The notes: generated by a model not told the origin, from the sequence alone. A DNA stretch of 64,000 nt from Acipenser ruthenus (GCF_902713425.1 NC_081217.1:21058659-21122658); one strand, 5' to 3'. Shown: positions 43,844 to 57,448, counted from the stretch's first letter. Made by a program: numbers and translations.

Positions 43844-46800
43844 ATGCTGTCCAGATTGGTCTTCGTTTCAGGTACATTCAGACAAAATAGCGACGTGAGA
43901 GTTTTATAGTTTGAGCCTGGAACCAAGCTGAAGGGTAAACCGAAGTCAGAGGGAAAGGGACAGGATATTACAGAGGTGTCCTGTCTTTGCAATGTCCTTA
44001 ACACTGCAAACGAGGGCCGTACTCTTATAAAAATGTCTCCTGCTGCAGCGGGAGCAGGAGAAAGAGTCGTGTTTTTAAGTAGCGTCAGTACAGTGTGATT
44101 TAAATGAAGGGTAAAACACGAACCAGATTGTATTGAATCAGTACAGGCCTGCAGGAATGCAATTCAAAACCAGCTGACTGTTAACGTGTCTGCATGTTTC
44201 GCGATTTAGTGATTAGGTGAAATGCTGTCAGCCTGGTTTTCTGTTCTCCTAAACGGATTTCCAGACGCGCTCGTTTTTGTTTTGGTCTATCTGTGCTAAA
44301 TCTGAGGAGGGAGGAACCCGGCAGTCTCTTACAAGCGTCAGGTGCCGGTCCTGTAACGTCATATATTTCAAAGTAATGAAAGTATTGAGTGATAAGGTTG
44401 AGGATGGCAGCGTTTTGTATATTGCAGTCCTTGTTGGTAATCCTAAAACACACCGCCATCTTCCTCACGCCAGTAGGTGCAACAGCAGGTAGTTTTTGTT
44501 GTATTGTAAAACCTATTTATATATATGCGTAGCAGTCAGGGCCATTCAGGGCTTCCAGCTTCTGACCTCTACTGTTTGACTCTGCGTATGATCAGGTGTG
44601 ACCTGAAGCTCATTGAAAGATCTGGAGTAGGGTGAACTGCTATGCAATGAGAGAGTTATTTCCATCCCTGACCGCTAGTGTACATACAGTACCAGGGCTG
44701 GCTATCCACTTATATTGGGGACTCTCAGCAGTGATCCAGGGCATGCAGTTCATGTATGAGAGAAGCAGGAGAGCTTGACGTGAATTGACCGTCCCTTCTG
44801 CTTTGTATCCCTAGCTCCTGTCCTGAAGAGCACGGCCCCTCTTGGTGCTGGGTAAGCTGTTATTTTTTGTTTTAAGAAACTCTTATGGTGTGTTATCCCA
44901 GGTTCTCTGCTGTGGAGCTAAAGCTTCTAGGCTAGGAGCAGACCACAGACCTCTATTGGTGTGGGGAGGCTACTGAGCCCTGTAACCTCTAGTTTTGCTG
45001 GCGCAGCTTTTAAGCTGTGATCTTGTGTTTTTTCCCCCAGTCTGGTACAGGCATCCCGGTCAGTCCACACCAGCCAGCAGAGTCTGGCTCCAGTCCCCGC
45101 GCTGCCCGAGAAAGGAGGCAAAGTGCGCTACGGCTTGATTCCTGAGGAGATCTTCCAGTTTCTGTACCCCAAAACTGGTGTCACAGGTCAGTATAGGACA
45201 CTGGTGCTTCATTCTGGCCCTTGATGTGCTCCAGTCCTGGTCTTTATTCTAACCAGGTTCTAAATTAGTTAATGGACTCTCTTAGCAGGTTCAGTTAACT
45301 ATCTTGGAGCCTGTTGGAGTAAAAACCTGGACTGGACTACATCTCGGGAACCAGTGTTATAGAACGTGCAACTTTGCATATTTATTGAATTACAGTTGTA
45401 AGTAAAGTATAACTCAATGCTACAAAGAACTCGGTTATATTAGAATCATTTATTTTGTGTGCACACAGACTATTAGTTAGTGGGGTGAAGTGGTCTGGGG
45501 AAATACAGAACTGTTTAGGGAACAGTAGTCTTGTTTCTAGAAACTCTACCTGGATGCCCATTGCATTGATTCAGTCCTAAACTACACATCCCAAAGTCTA
45601 AGCATGTGTTGATGTCTGCAGGCCCCTACGTGCTGGGAACAGGTCTCCTGACGTACCTGCTGTCGAAGGAAATCTACGTGATTAACCATGAAACGTTTGC
45701 TGCTGCGTCCATCGGTATCGTCATCGTTTATGGGATCAAGAAGTTCGGACCCAGTGTGGCCGCGTTCGCTGACAAACTGAACGACGTAGGAACCCTTTTT
45801 TGTATTGCTGTACTGATAAGAATGGTGTCTGGTTATTGCTCACCTTGAGAGGAAGGCAAACCGGACCATAATACAAAAATGTGCAAGATGGCTGTTCTGA
45901 AAAGTTGCGTTTAATTGCATGAATGCATAACTGGGGGGGGGGCAGAAGGAAAGAATTAAGGATGCAGTAAGGAATGTTTTTGATTGTAGTTTGGAGTTTT
46001 GCTATTTGCACACGGTTTGGGTTCCTGCTCCTCAGCTTGTGCTGGTCTTGTGTTTCACAGGAGAAAGTATCCAAGGTGCGAGAAGTGAAAGAGCTGGCAG
46101 TCAGCAACCTGCAGCAAGCCATTGAAGATGAGAAGAAGGAGCAGTGGAGAGCCGAGGGCAGGCAGAACCTGTTCGATGCTAAGAGGGTGACGATCTTACC
46201 ATCCAGCCCAGAGGCTCCTGGCGCTTTTATTTAGTAGTTTTCTGACCAGAGAAGAGGAGTGTGTTTTGCGCTAGTGGATGTGAACAGGGCAGCGTCGTTG
46301 CTTCGTTTGCATGTAACCACATATGGAAGTTTACACACAGATTTCTATTTTGTTGTACAGCGAAACTAAATGTGAAACTACAGTACATCATCAATCCCAA
46401 AAAACGTGTTTTCTTGAATGCAGGTTTTACTAATTTTCTTAATAGACGGCTGTGGTAGAAGTAGCCAAGCTGTTAACTTGCGTGTTGAAAAGTCCTCAGA
46501 GTGACTGAACTTTAACTGCAGTCACTCCATCGTTGTATATGGGGAGGTCTATCACTTCTGGATGTTAAGCATGAAACATGAAGGGATACTGGGTCCTGTT
46601 TTTCTAAGGCATTCATAATTCATTGTGTAAAAAAAAAACAGATTCTGTAATTCAACGTGCTTTTTAAATGTTTTTAACCACTTAATAAGGGGAAGTGGAA
46701 AACCCACTCTGATGCTAGACAATGTCTTGAAGACATGGCGTGCTTTTTGTACAGAGCGCGTTCTTTCTCCTCCTCTTTGTAGAACAACGTGGCCATGCTG

Positions 46801-47230
46801 CTGGAGATCAACTACAGAGAGAGGCTGCACATGGTGACCAACGAGGTGAAGAAGCGCCTGGACTACCAGATCGCACTTCAGAACCTGCAGAGACGCATGG
46901 AGCAGGAGCACCTGGTCAGCTGGGTGGAGAAAAGTGTGGTGAAGAGCATCACGCCTCAGCAGGTACGCCAGCACGCTGCAGGCTGGGGCCATGGGCCATT
47001 TCACGTGGGTGCTTGAGGACTTTTCCACTCCAGCTTGTGGGGATTGTAAAAAAAAAAAAATACAAAACTGAATGCAACAGAAAGCGCTTCCCCTCACAGA
47101 AATCAGACACCCCTTAGTAATGTTAACATGTAAACTGTGTTTCCTTTCACAGGAGAAGGAGAGCATTGCCAAGTGCATCACTGATCTGAAAATGTTAGCC
47201 AAGATAGAACAGGCGCGGCCCACTGTCTAA
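43844..47230 (+). CDS. ATP5PB: ATP synthase peripheral stalk subunit b, mitochondrial
   Basis: Seven exons: 43844-43871, 44815-44851, 45041-45186, 45622-45785, 46061-46186, 46783-46962, 47153-47230; all in phase, 252 residues (human 256). The b subunit forms the stator stalk of F1Fo ATP synthase in the inner mitochondrial membrane. The first about 40 residues (MLSRLVFVS, ASRSVHTSQQ) are a typical Arg/Ser import presequence. KVRYGLIPEEIFQFLYPKTG follows, then the membrane hairpin (GPYVLGTGLLTYLLSKEIYV and ASIGIVIVYGIKKFG), and then a long charged helix to the C-terminus (IAKCITDLKMLAKIEQARPTV nearly as in human). Introns are short. Poly(A) signal at 47321. Unmistakable. Confidence 0.97.
46250..46350. 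repeat. About 100-bp dispersed repeat, copy 1
   Basis: Contains GCGCTAGTGGATGTGAACAG then ggcagcgtcgttgcttcgtttg. A diverged direct copy lies at 48428-48525. Copy 1 is inside ATP5PB intron 5. Confidence 0.75.
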
Positions 47231-47320
47231 TCAGCACTTACCCCCCGAAGGACGTCAGAAATCATCTTCGGACCACCGTCCCCTGTGTCTCCAGAGAACT
47301 GTTCAGTGTGTTTAATTATA

Positions 47321-47326
47321 AATAAA
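47321..47326 (+). terminator. Poly(A) signal of ATP5PB
   Basis: TTATAAATAAACCTATTTCC, about 90 bases after the stop codon, with GT-rich sequence downstream. Confidence 0.8.
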
Positions 47327-47359
47327 CCTATTTCCTCTTAAACTGTCGTCTGCTTCTTT

Positions 47360-49800
47360 GGAATCTGTGCTTGTGTTCGTCTTCTGAAAAAATGATCTGT
47401 TCAAGTCATTGTGTGTGCAGCATCAAAATACATGTCAGATGTGGTGGAGAGCAAGATGCAGTCATTTCTGCACGACCAAATGTTCTGACCTTAGCACTTC
47501 CAGCACCTTCCCAGATAGTCAGGATTGTGCTACCCCAGTTATTTTGTTTGGGATATGCATTAATGCTTTTGCATATATGTTTTCCATTTTATTGTAATGT
47601 GGTCAAATGAAACTTAAAACAAAAACAGTGTCACCTGATTTCAACCCAGTGGGGGCTACTCAATACGTCAAGTATTTGCATTTAATGTGCGCTGGAAAGC
47701 GGTGTCCTTGAAAGGATTGTTTAGGACCTGTCCGGACCAAAAAAAGAAGCCAGTTAAAGCACACCTGCTTTCTGTCTAATTACTGCTGCCATGCGGGCAG
47801 TTAAACAGTGTCAGTCTATATTCTACATTGTTCACCAGGTGTCGCTGTTGCGCTGTGAAAATTAGAAGTGGCAATATTAACTGGAGGGAAGTGGCAGTGG
47901 GATTTTAACATTTTTATTGAAAGCAGAAAGCTAATCAATAGCTGCTGTCTAAAACGTTCACAGAGCGCTTGCAGCCGCCTGTACCTCATTATCACCCACC
48001 GGCAATGAAAGCAGGGCTGGGTGTTCACGTATGAGTTCTAATTGAGCACTAAAACCCTTTTGAATCAGGCGAGCCCTGCTTATCCACACCTTGCTCGCTC
48101 ACCAGTGTGCCGGGAGCAGGTGGACTTTACTCCGCTTTTATGGCGTTTTGGGTCTTCCTGCGTGTTTTCATTGTTGCTGGGAGAGTGATCGAGTGATGTG
48201 TTGAAATGTACACACAAGGAAAGGAAGCGCCGAATTAATTCGTTACAGGGAGAAAGAACAGAACACTACAATAAGGTACTGCAGTTATTTTATTTGTAGT
48301 TAATCAAAGGCGATGGCTTAAGAATCCTTGGTCAAGCGTTGACATTTTCTGTTGTCTTTGTCCATCAGAAAGTGGATATGAAAACAACACTGACGCTTGA
48401 TTTGAAAGTACAGTAGTTTTGTCACCATAGAGGAGTGTGTTGCGCTAGTGGATGTGAATAATAGGGCAGCGTCATTGCTTCATTTGTAGTAACCACATCT
48501 GGAAGTTTGCACAGATTTCGATTTGGTTATGTGTGTATATATATAGTGGCTATAATTTGTATTCAGTGTCAAATGCTGGGCCTGATAGTGTGACGTGACC
48601 CTCATGAGTCTTAAGAGATTCTGTATTAACGCTGTGGAGATATCATAAGGATTCTGGGACCATATTTTCAAAGCGTTTCGTCCATTTCTTAAATTCAACT
48701 TTTTTTGAAAATTAATTAGTTAACGTAACTAATTTAAAAGACAACGCAATGAGAGCGCTAAAGAGACCTCGAAGTAATATCAGTTAGTTGTTTGGTTCTG
48801 GTTTAGCAAAATGAACAGGTGTTAGGACAAAAAAAACTCATTAAAGGCTGGAGTAAACGCTTTGCGGAGATGCCCCTCGGTGTCTTTACGCGGTGTTTAG
48901 AGATGGCGCAGCTCTGTTGAGTTCTCGGATTTAGAGCAGGTACATTAACTTGTTACTCAATGTCTGTCTGTGTGAATGTTCATGAATAAACATCGTGAGA
49001 GTTTTATGAAGCTTAGTTATTTATCACACCCTGAGACTCCGATGTTCTCTCTGAGTTCAAAGTTTCATTCTCTCTTGACAGATAGCAGATGCCCTTTGCA
49101 CAGTTTCAACACAATAATGTAGCCTGAAAAAATTCTTTCCAGTGCAGTGGGGTTAGGTGAACTCGCCCATTGCAACCATATCACATTAGCATTACAGTAC
49201 GGAGTGGATCTGGCACACCTAGTGTCCTGTCATGACAGGAACAGGGAGATGCATCTCGTATAGATCACAGTGTACACCAGTCACATGAGTAACATTTCTA
49301 TGGTGCTTCTGCCTTCTTGCCACATTGGCGTCTGCGATATCAACAGATCACACCGTTTTATGATAAGGTCCAGCTGATAGAAACGCAGGGTTACACCCTT
49401 GAGGAATTCCTTTAGTTTATTCTGCTAACCAAGGCTAATGAAATTAATCAGGTGCTTGGAATGTTAACAGATTCTCTGTTCCAAGACACGCCCACTTCTG
49501 ACGTCACAGAAAACCAAATTGAATTAAACATTAACCCGCTTTTCCGTCCATACTTAGAGAGCAAGCAGAGCATTCCGGTTGAGTTGTTTTTTGTGTGTGA
49601 TGTTTCACTGGGGTTTGAAACAGCGCTGGTTGGCAGATTCTTACCGTATCGGGAGGTTAAAACCTTCCACCTTCATGCAAGCGGGAAGACGTGAGTTGTT
49701 TTCATCGTGTTTTATTACAGTGTACAGCGCATTTCCCTTGCTGGAGCATTGCCAGGTAGTGCTGTGCAGCACACAGAAGCCTGTGTCGCTTACAGACGTG
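47360..49800. other. Intergenic, ATP5PB to EPS8L3
   Basis: No exon seen with confidence; the untranslated first exon and promoter of EPS8L3 must be here or within it. A CRE (TGACGTCA, 49499) and the second copy of the 100-bp repeat (48428-48525) are present. Confidence 0.5.
48428..48525. repeat. About 100-bp dispersed repeat, copy 2
   Basis: GCGCTAGTGGATGTGAATAA then tagggcagcgtcattgcttcatttg; same order as 46250-46350 with a short insertion and scattered changes. Confidence 0.75.
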
Positions 49801-49840
49801 GATTTCCTCTGTTCCAGATCATTGAAGCTCACCTTGAAGG

Positions 49841-51740
49841 ATGTATCGAGACCAGTACCACTCAGACGACACTGGAGGATACTCCCAGTCCAAGTAGGGT
49901 TTTCCAGCTCTTCCTCTCTGTGTTAGGGAACTGCCTTGGGTCGGTTTGAACACCTTATCGATACAAACACCCTGGGCCTTCCCATGAAAATGTAACGTCT
50001 GTCACAGTGGCCCGGGCATCGATATCAAACTGCTGACAATCTCCATTCGTTCCTCTTTGCATGAACACCTTTTTGCCCCTGAAAGAGATAGAGAGGAAAC
50101 CTTAACAATCATGCCTTTGATGCCAGACTGTATGATTCATACTCCTCACAGTATAAAGCATGTGTGAAAGGCAGTGAGATTATTGAGGTCAGGTAGTTTG
50201 CCTTCTCACCCTTAGAAAAGTTTCCCATTGTAAAAGCACAGCAAAGTGTAATGAAGCACAGGGCAGCCTTGTAAAGAACAGCGAGGTACGGTAAAGCATA
50301 TTCATGAACATGGCAACCCAGCGTGGTAAGACTGCAAAAATACAGCGGTAAGCTTTTATTCTACTTTGGAGTCTGATTTACAGAGAGGGGATCCTTGATC
50401 CATGTTCTGGTTCTGTTTCAGTGGGTACAGTCCAGATGGTCCGGTAGCACAGAGGTCCGGCGGTATCTCTCGACCCAGCGCCAAGACCATATACCGTAAG
50501 CACTGCTCCCCCTCAGACAGCTCCCCGTGACACCTTGTGTAGCATGGGGAAGGCATGGCCAACCCACATGGAAGGGAAATAGATTAATCTATCTGTGTAA
50601 ACCATGTGTATCTTTTTAAATATGCATGACCACAAAACAACATAGGGGGAGGGGGGAAGTGAAATGTTATATAAATGTCCACTTCTTTTTAGTATTTATA
50701 TAAAATCGCAGCAGGAATGTTATTGACTTTACTGTGCTTGCAGTATTTCTGTTTGCTTTAAGCTCTCGTCTTTTCCGTTGTTTTCTCAACAGAACAGAGG
50801 AAGGAGTATGCAGAGTCCATGTTGAAACAGCCAGACAATTTCCAATACAGAGTGGAGGTAAGGTGATGTAAATGCTGTCGGTGTGAAGCCAGCTGACCTC
50901 GATACAGTAGCTCTGCTTAGCTCCCTTTCCACCGCTGCAGCAAGCAGTGCTGTGTGAGGAAGATGGCATGCCATCCCCTTAGTCTCCAAGCATCCTTCGG
51001 GACTTCCAACCGCTGTGTCTCCTTTCAACACCCTGATGTCATGACTCTGCCAGGAGCCAGCTGCTGGCATCCGTGCATTGAGGCCTTGCTAAATGAAACA
51101 GTTATAAAGCACGTGGTCCTGTGAGCTGCGGTCTCGTTGTGTCCGCAGCACCTGTTCACCTGCGGGCTTGACCAGAAGGAGGTGCGGAGCGTGGACGACT
51201 GTATCGCGAGGCTCAAGCTGCTGGACGCCAAGGGCCGGGTGTGGGGTCAGGACATGATCCTGCAGGTCAAGGACGGCAGCCTGCAGCTGACCGACATTGA
51301 GACCAAGGTGAGGAGGGTCCGGGGGCCAGGCAACGAGCGGTCATTCCAACCAGACCGGTCCAGTTCAGGGTTTTTATACCATGAAACACCAGAGGTGTAC
51401 AAGCTTATCATGATCCTCATAGTCATATCCCACTCCCAATGCCAGACCTCACATCCCGTATTGTGTATATTCAGCATTCTGGCTCTGGGGGGGTGGGATA
51501 CTGTGCAGTATTCTACAGTGATGTCATCCTTTTGGACACATCAGCACTCATATTGAAATGGACTTCCCAGCAGTATGACAGCACAATAGCCAGGTTGCAT
51601 TGTTGTTTATTGACTTGCCCCAAGCTGCAATCACTTTAATCTCACTTCTTATCTCCTCTTATCTCCTCTGTGTGTGTGTGTCTCGGCTCGTCTCTCTGTG
51701 TGTCTCTGCTTGTCTCTGTGTGTGTGTTTGTGTCTCTCTG

Positions 51741-51791
<51 letters not shown>

Positions 51792-54700
51792 GTCTCTGCT
51801 CGTCTCTCTGTGTGTGTGTGTGTCTCGGCTCGTCTCTGTCTGTGTGTGTGTGTGTGTGGCTCATCTCTCTCTCTGTGTGCGCGCAGGAGGAGCTGGAGTC
51901 CTTTTCTCTGGACAGTGTGCAGGAGTGCACAGCCGTGCTGCAGAGCTGCGTCTACAACTCCATCCTGACGGTGACGGTGCGAGAGCGCAGCAGGAGGGGC
52001 CGCAGCGTCTTCCTGTTCCAGTGCGAGGAGGTCGGGGTGAGTGGTCCTGCAGAGAGGCGCCCGCACAGGCTCCTACATTCACTGCTCAAGACAGGAGGGG
52101 GCACTATTCCTACCTCGCTAGCTGACATACCCTCCTGCATCACAGTGAGCCGTAGCACCACGCGGGTAAAAATGACGAAGCGGGTTTGCTTGATAAACAG
52201 TTTGGATCATGGCAGCCTGTCTCAGTACTAGTGTGTCTATGCCCCTTGGAGTGACCACCGTCCCTCCTCCTCCTCTCCGCAGGCTGAGCACATTCAGAGC
52301 GACATGGAGAAGCTGCTCCAGGAGAAGAGAGACGGCCGAGGAGACCAGGACAACATCAGGTAAAGAGCACCGGTCCAGGCATTGCTCTGGCGTTTTCATG
52401 AGCTGAGAGATGCGTTATCAGTTATAATACTGCAGACTTTGTTCCCTCACGTCATCCCTGTGCTTCCAGAAAGAACGTTCTGTTTCCTGTTTCCCCCCAG
52501 GAACAATCTTGAGAGCATGTTAGCCCAGCCAGCACCAGGGAGGTTCCAGGGAAAACCCCTGCCTCCCCCGCAGCCTGAGAACAGATGGTCCGGTCCGGAT
52601 CAGTCCATCCCTTCCTGGGACGGCCTGGATTATGGTAAAGGTTTATTTTCATCGCAGTTACTTTACGCACAGGTAGGGTGTTGTATGGATTTAATCACGC
52701 AAAACCAAACGGATTAGAAGATAATAGGGTGCTAAGAATATCTGTCACTCAGCAGCAAGTACGAAAAACAAAGGTAAACAAAAACACCTTAAAGATTTGT
52801 TTGAGGGGGTGGGGTGGCAATATTATAGGTTTACCTGTCCCGTATTGCCTTGTGTGTTTCAGATGAGTTCCCTAACTTTGACCAACACCCCCCCAGGGAG
52901 GAAGAGAGGAAGCGAGAGGAGCCTGAAATCGACATGGTCAAATCCCAGAGGAATATGGTCAGTCGACTGTTTCAGCCCAAGCTGTAATCGTGCGGATGGG
53001 AGTTTGGTGTGAAGAGCTCTGAGAATCGAGTCCGCTAACCCCTCGAAGGAGCGTTTCTCTAAGTACGCCTGACTCTCTCTCTCTGTCCCTCTTTCTGTCC
53101 CTGCAGGAGATCCTCAATCACGTGCTGAGTGATGTGGAGCTCTTCACCCAGCAGCTGAACGAAGGCGTGGCGGCTCAGAGCACCGGCAAGAAGGACAAGA
53201 AGAGCAAGAAGAAAAGCAAGAAAGAGAAAGGCGAGCAAAATATAGTGCCAGCCTTTACCAATCCAATGAGTGGCAGAGTGGCAGAGTGGGGTCTGGAGCA
53301 CGACTGACTCTGCTGGCTTCTGTTTCTCTCCGCAGGCGCTGCTGGGTTACCGTCACTCCAAGAGTTTGCCTCCTGTCTCCAGAAAATGAAATACGGATTC
53401 AATCTGCTGGTATGTAAATACACGTGCATGGTTTTAATGTGGTTCGCACGCTCAGTTACACCTCTGTCACCATGCTATGTGGTTGCACATATTGATGTAT
53501 ATGCCTTTAAGATGTTGCAGTCCTCTGCAGCCCTTCTCTTTCGCTCCCAGTAATCGGTCTCTAGCTCTCACTGTCATGCATGGAGAGTCAAGCGATCAGG
53601 AGCTTGTTAGATCGAATCCCGGTCTTGCCAAGTTGCAGGTGGTGGCTGGGGGGCCCACAGGCTTAGGGAGGGAAAACAGTTGGTTAGTTCGCCTCATCGC
53701 GTGAGCTCTTAGACCCTGTGCTGCATCGACAATTTGTCTAGTGGATTACCAAGCTCTTTCGTTTCTCTCACTAGCCTGTAAACTTGTTTTCATTCAGGGT
53801 AAGCTGGACGGTCGAATCCAAAACCCGAGTGCAAGCGATCTGGTCCACGTGCTCTTCCCAGCACTCAGCTTTGTAAGTCATTTACTTTTTCATGTGATTT
53901 TAATCCACTTATTCATTCCACTCCAGGCTCCAATATAAAAAGTGAGGTGCATCATTCATTTCTGAAACATCCTGATTCAATTCGATTCCCTCTGAGATGA
54001 TCACAATCATTTCCCTGCCTAGTGTTTTTTGTCAGCGGCTTTGTGTGCTCTTTCCCCTTCCAGATCATGTCACACTGCCCCGAGCCCGACCTCCCCGCCT
54101 CCATCCTCAGCCCCCTGCTGATCCAGCCAGCCCTCGAGCTGCTGAAGAACAACGTCACTCCCGATGAGCACCGCCTCTGGAAATCCTTGGGGGAAGCTTG
54201 GAACCTGCCCAGGTACAGTCTCCTCAACAGACCTTTCACTGCAGGATATGTGTTACTCATATCCTTGGTTGGTGATAGATATGAAACTGTGGTACTGCTT
54301 GTTAGTCATAACCACCTACTGCTGAAGGTAGTGGCTGTCGGAGCATGCCTGTTTGGCTTCAAACTGTGGAGAATTCCCAGGAGGTAAATCGACCGATTTT
54401 TTTTTTTTTCTAGATCACTCTGGCCGGACACAGACTCGATCCCGCCCTACGTTCCAGAGTTTTCCGATGGGTGGGAACCCCCTGTTCCAGAACCGACACG
54501 GAACCTGGAACGGGATCACAGAGAACGTCAGAGCCAGAGAAGCAGCAGGACCGTCCCTGAGCAGGTGGGAGCACCCGGGTGCGTTCGGATCGGTTTGTCA
54601 GTAGCAGAGTCACCAGCCTCTACTATATGTGTGATTTAATTACATTTCTCTTTTCTAGCAACCAAATTCTGACCCGAGGAGCTTCCCACCTATCCGGTAT

Positions 54701-56854
54701 GTGTTGAATACAGTCCGTGGCAGAGATTCAAGAATAAGATACTGGGATAGGCTTGTTGTTTTATCTAAGATTAAAGAATAGAACTTTAAAAAAATATCGG
54801 TTTTATAATAATGAAACCAATTTATAAGCTAAGGACGACAAGAATGTGTTCAGTTTTGGAAGAAAGCGGGATGCCTCTGTGTAGGAATCTGCAGCAGCAG
54901 CAGCTCTGTACAGTTGTAGAGCACTAGGACAGCTTATAGTTGAGTTTGTTCACTCGCTGCCCTCAGGGCCAGCGCAGGTACATCTCACTGTGCTTGGATT
55001 GTGTGGGCCAGTCTCATCAGACACTGTTAACGCTTCTGCTCTGTGTTCATTCAGCGCCAACGAGCAGCCTCACTTCATGCGGGTGATGTACGACTTCATG
55101 GCCAGAAACAGCCAGGAGCTGAGCATCATGAAGGGGGAAATACTGCTGGTATGAACTCCACTGGATCCCCTCGCAGAACAGCAGCTATACAGGATAACAC
55201 AGTACCCTCTTAACATCACTGTATGACCCAGAGTAATCCTAGATTACAGAATATTAACGCTGACTTTAGTGGTCCACCTAGGGGCTTTAAACTACACGTT
55301 TAAAAACATTCCGAAGTCGGAGAATGCATCCAATCACAGCAGTCCCTCAGCTGAAGCCACACCCCCACCCCTCCCCCTAGGTTCTTTCCTCTTTAGGGAT
55401 CTAGCCCAGCCCCTAGTGATGCTGGATGTGTGTCTCTTCCTCTCTGCTCGTGCAGGTGCTGGATAAGAGCAGGAAGTGGTTTAGGGCGCGCAACATCAGA
55501 GAAGAGGAAGGCTTCGTTCCCAACAACGTGCTGGAGCCTGTGGAGGAGGAGGAGGAGGAGCACAACATCTACCAGGTGCACAATCTCACCCTTCTCAGGA
55601 ACACGCTGAGACATTGTGATCACAGACAGTCCGACGCAAGCCCTTCACTGTCACACCGGCATGAGCCTGCTGGCAGAGGGAGGGCAGGGCGGTTGTTGCA
55701 ACGGCCTGCTCATCCCGGTCTGGCATTTGGGAATGCTGTAGAGAAAGCTGCAGCCTCGTGGTTTTATTTAGAGTCAGAGTCACAGATTGCAGGAGTTCGA
55801 TTTGCAAGCGAAGTTGAAAACTGGACCCGGCTGTAAACGCCTCTGCAGATTACATTCGGATCAATTTGAAAACTAAAAAGTCTGTCTTTACTGAAAAAAA
55901 GACTCTGTTGTAATAAAAATAAAGTGCGAACTGAGTTTAATCTCCTTCTCTTTACCCATCAACACAGGACCTGCCCCCGACTCTGAACAGGAAATCCAGG
56001 CCTGAGGATGTGAAAGCGTGGCTTCAGTACAAGGGCTTCTCCAAAATGTAAGACAACTCCACCCTATATACATTAGAAACACTCAGTGCAGCCCATAATG
56101 ACAGTGCAGCATAGCCTGTAGCACCCTCTAGAGGCTGTCCCTTTCTCCACCCCTCCCCGTGTTGCTGTGTGTGTCAGCACACACTCATGTGCTTTGTCCC
56201 CGGCAGTACGGTGCGTTGCCTGGGGGTGCTCAGCGGCTCCTTGCTCCTGGGGATGACCCGCGACGAGATCAAGACCGTCTGTCCAGAAGAGGGCGGTAGA
56301 GTGTTCTTCCAGCTGCAGGCAGTCAAGTCCTCCCTCGCGGTGAGTTACTGACGTTATAACAGAGCACATTCAGAGATCCCGAACCTTTACAATCCTGCTT
56401 AGTACAGAGAAGACCCTTCGTGGGTTCAGACCTTGGTTAGCTTACCCTTGAGCTGGATTGATTCTGTCTCTGAGTCCTGGGATGCTATAGAGAAGCACAT
56501 TGTATTGAATTGTGTTGGTTTGATCCGGGTTTTATCACAAGCCCAATGCTGGGGCTGCTTGTCTAAATCAGCTCCCAGTAAAGCCCTGACTGGATCGATG
56601 TGCTACGCAGCAGGAGTCGTATTGTCGGCTAGCTCTGTGTTTTGTGTTGGGTGGCAGTACAGAACTAGCCAGAGTAAATCCGAACTCAGCCCGGGTGAGG
56701 AATGGTACTGAAGAATATCAGGGGAAACGAAACAACTGTTTTGAAACAGACGCCTTGGCTGATCACCCTCAACGTGTTGATTTTTTAATCCTCCTGTTTT
56801 CTTTCTCTCTTCCCTCCTTTGTCAAAGCTCGCCAGTGAAAACTACGGTCATTAA
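49841..56854 (+). CDS. EPS8L3: EPS8-like protein 3
   Basis: Nineteen exons: 49841-49893, 50422-50495, 50793-50857, 51149-51307, 51887-52036, 52283-52359, 52501-52634, 52863-52957, 53107-53230, 53336-53409, 53798-53872, 54064-54212, 54414-54564, 54659-54696, 55055-55148, 55456-55575, 55968-56047, 56207-56339, 56828-56854; about 623 residues (human 593). EPS8 proteins couple receptor tyrosine kinases to actin and Rac. In order: PTB domain (about 55-190; [20 protein letters not shown]), Lys-rich segment ([14 protein letters not shown]), EPS8 mid-domain ([20 protein letters not shown]), SH3 ([20 protein letters not shown] to [12 protein letters not shown]), and C-terminal SAM-like domain ([16 protein letters not shown]). 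The position next to a GSTM gene fits L3 over L1/L2. The exon ending 53230 would use a GC donor, or a GT donor at 53270. The eight-residue last exon is the least certain part. Confidence 0.92.
50209..50360. mobile_element. MITE-like repeat, family B, in EPS8L3 intron 1
   Basis: AAAAGCACAGCAAAGTGTAA then tgaagcacag, and GACTGCAAAAATACAGCGGT near the right end; same order of motifs as the 34987 copy. Ends less clear. Confidence 0.55.
51660..51880. repeat. (GT)n and TGTGTCTCTGCTCG compound array
   Basis: A (GT)n core of about 29 units (51746-51787) sits between variant minisatellite units of the type TGTCTCTCTGCTCGT/TCTCGGCTCGTC. It runs to within about seven bases of the acceptor of the PTB exon at 51887. 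The long Cys/Val and His/Thr open frames here are artefacts. Confidence 0.9.
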
Positions 56855-57080
56855 AAGCAGAGCTGTCAGCCAGACCCCCACCCGAAGAAAACCAAGTGCT
56901 GAGTGACAGCCCCGCCCACAGTGAAAGAAATGGAACTCGGAACGCACAGAATCAGAACACCCAGGAATGGAACCCGGAACGCACAGAATCAGAACACCCA
57001 GGAACTCCAGGGAAGACAATAGAACCGGACTTTCAGCATGCCCAGTTCCATTGCAAAAGAAATCGAAATCTACATAGAAA

Positions 57081-57084
<4 letters not shown>

Positions 57085-57119
<35 letters not shown>
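57085..57119. repeat. Poly-A run in EPS8L3 3' UTR
   Basis: About 34 A residues in the sense direction about 230 bases after the stop. It resembles a retroposed tail, but no retroposon body is recognisable before it. Confidence 0.85.
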
Positions 57120-57121
<2 letters not shown>

Positions 57122-57448
57122 GCAACTCTATCCTAGAATTTTTTAATTGTCTACAGTGTGATTCATAGTTAAAGTTAGCAAGATTAATACCCACTGGGTG
57201 AAGTGTAGTGCTTAAGAATATTTGAGAAGATCAGTCTCATACAGACTATATTCAAGGCCTTCTTTAGTGGTTTTTACAGATTTTTTTTAAAAAAAACCTT
57301 CTTTTTTACTTGGTCTTGGACTTGGTAGTGTAAGAGAAGGCTGTCTATTTATCTTGGAAAAAGCTATTTGCACATATTCATAATGTTTATCCACATTAAC
57401 AGCCTTGCATGTGTTCTGTAATTTCAATGTATACAACAGCATCAACAA

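Noticed and set aside
46552-47223. 223-codon minus-strand open frame
   Set aside because: Antisense of ATP5PB exons 6 and 7 and the intron between them.
51600-52231. Cys/Val- and His/Thr-rich open frames of up to 185 codons on both strands
   Set aside because: They translate the (GT)n compound array and the antisense of real EPS8L3 exons.
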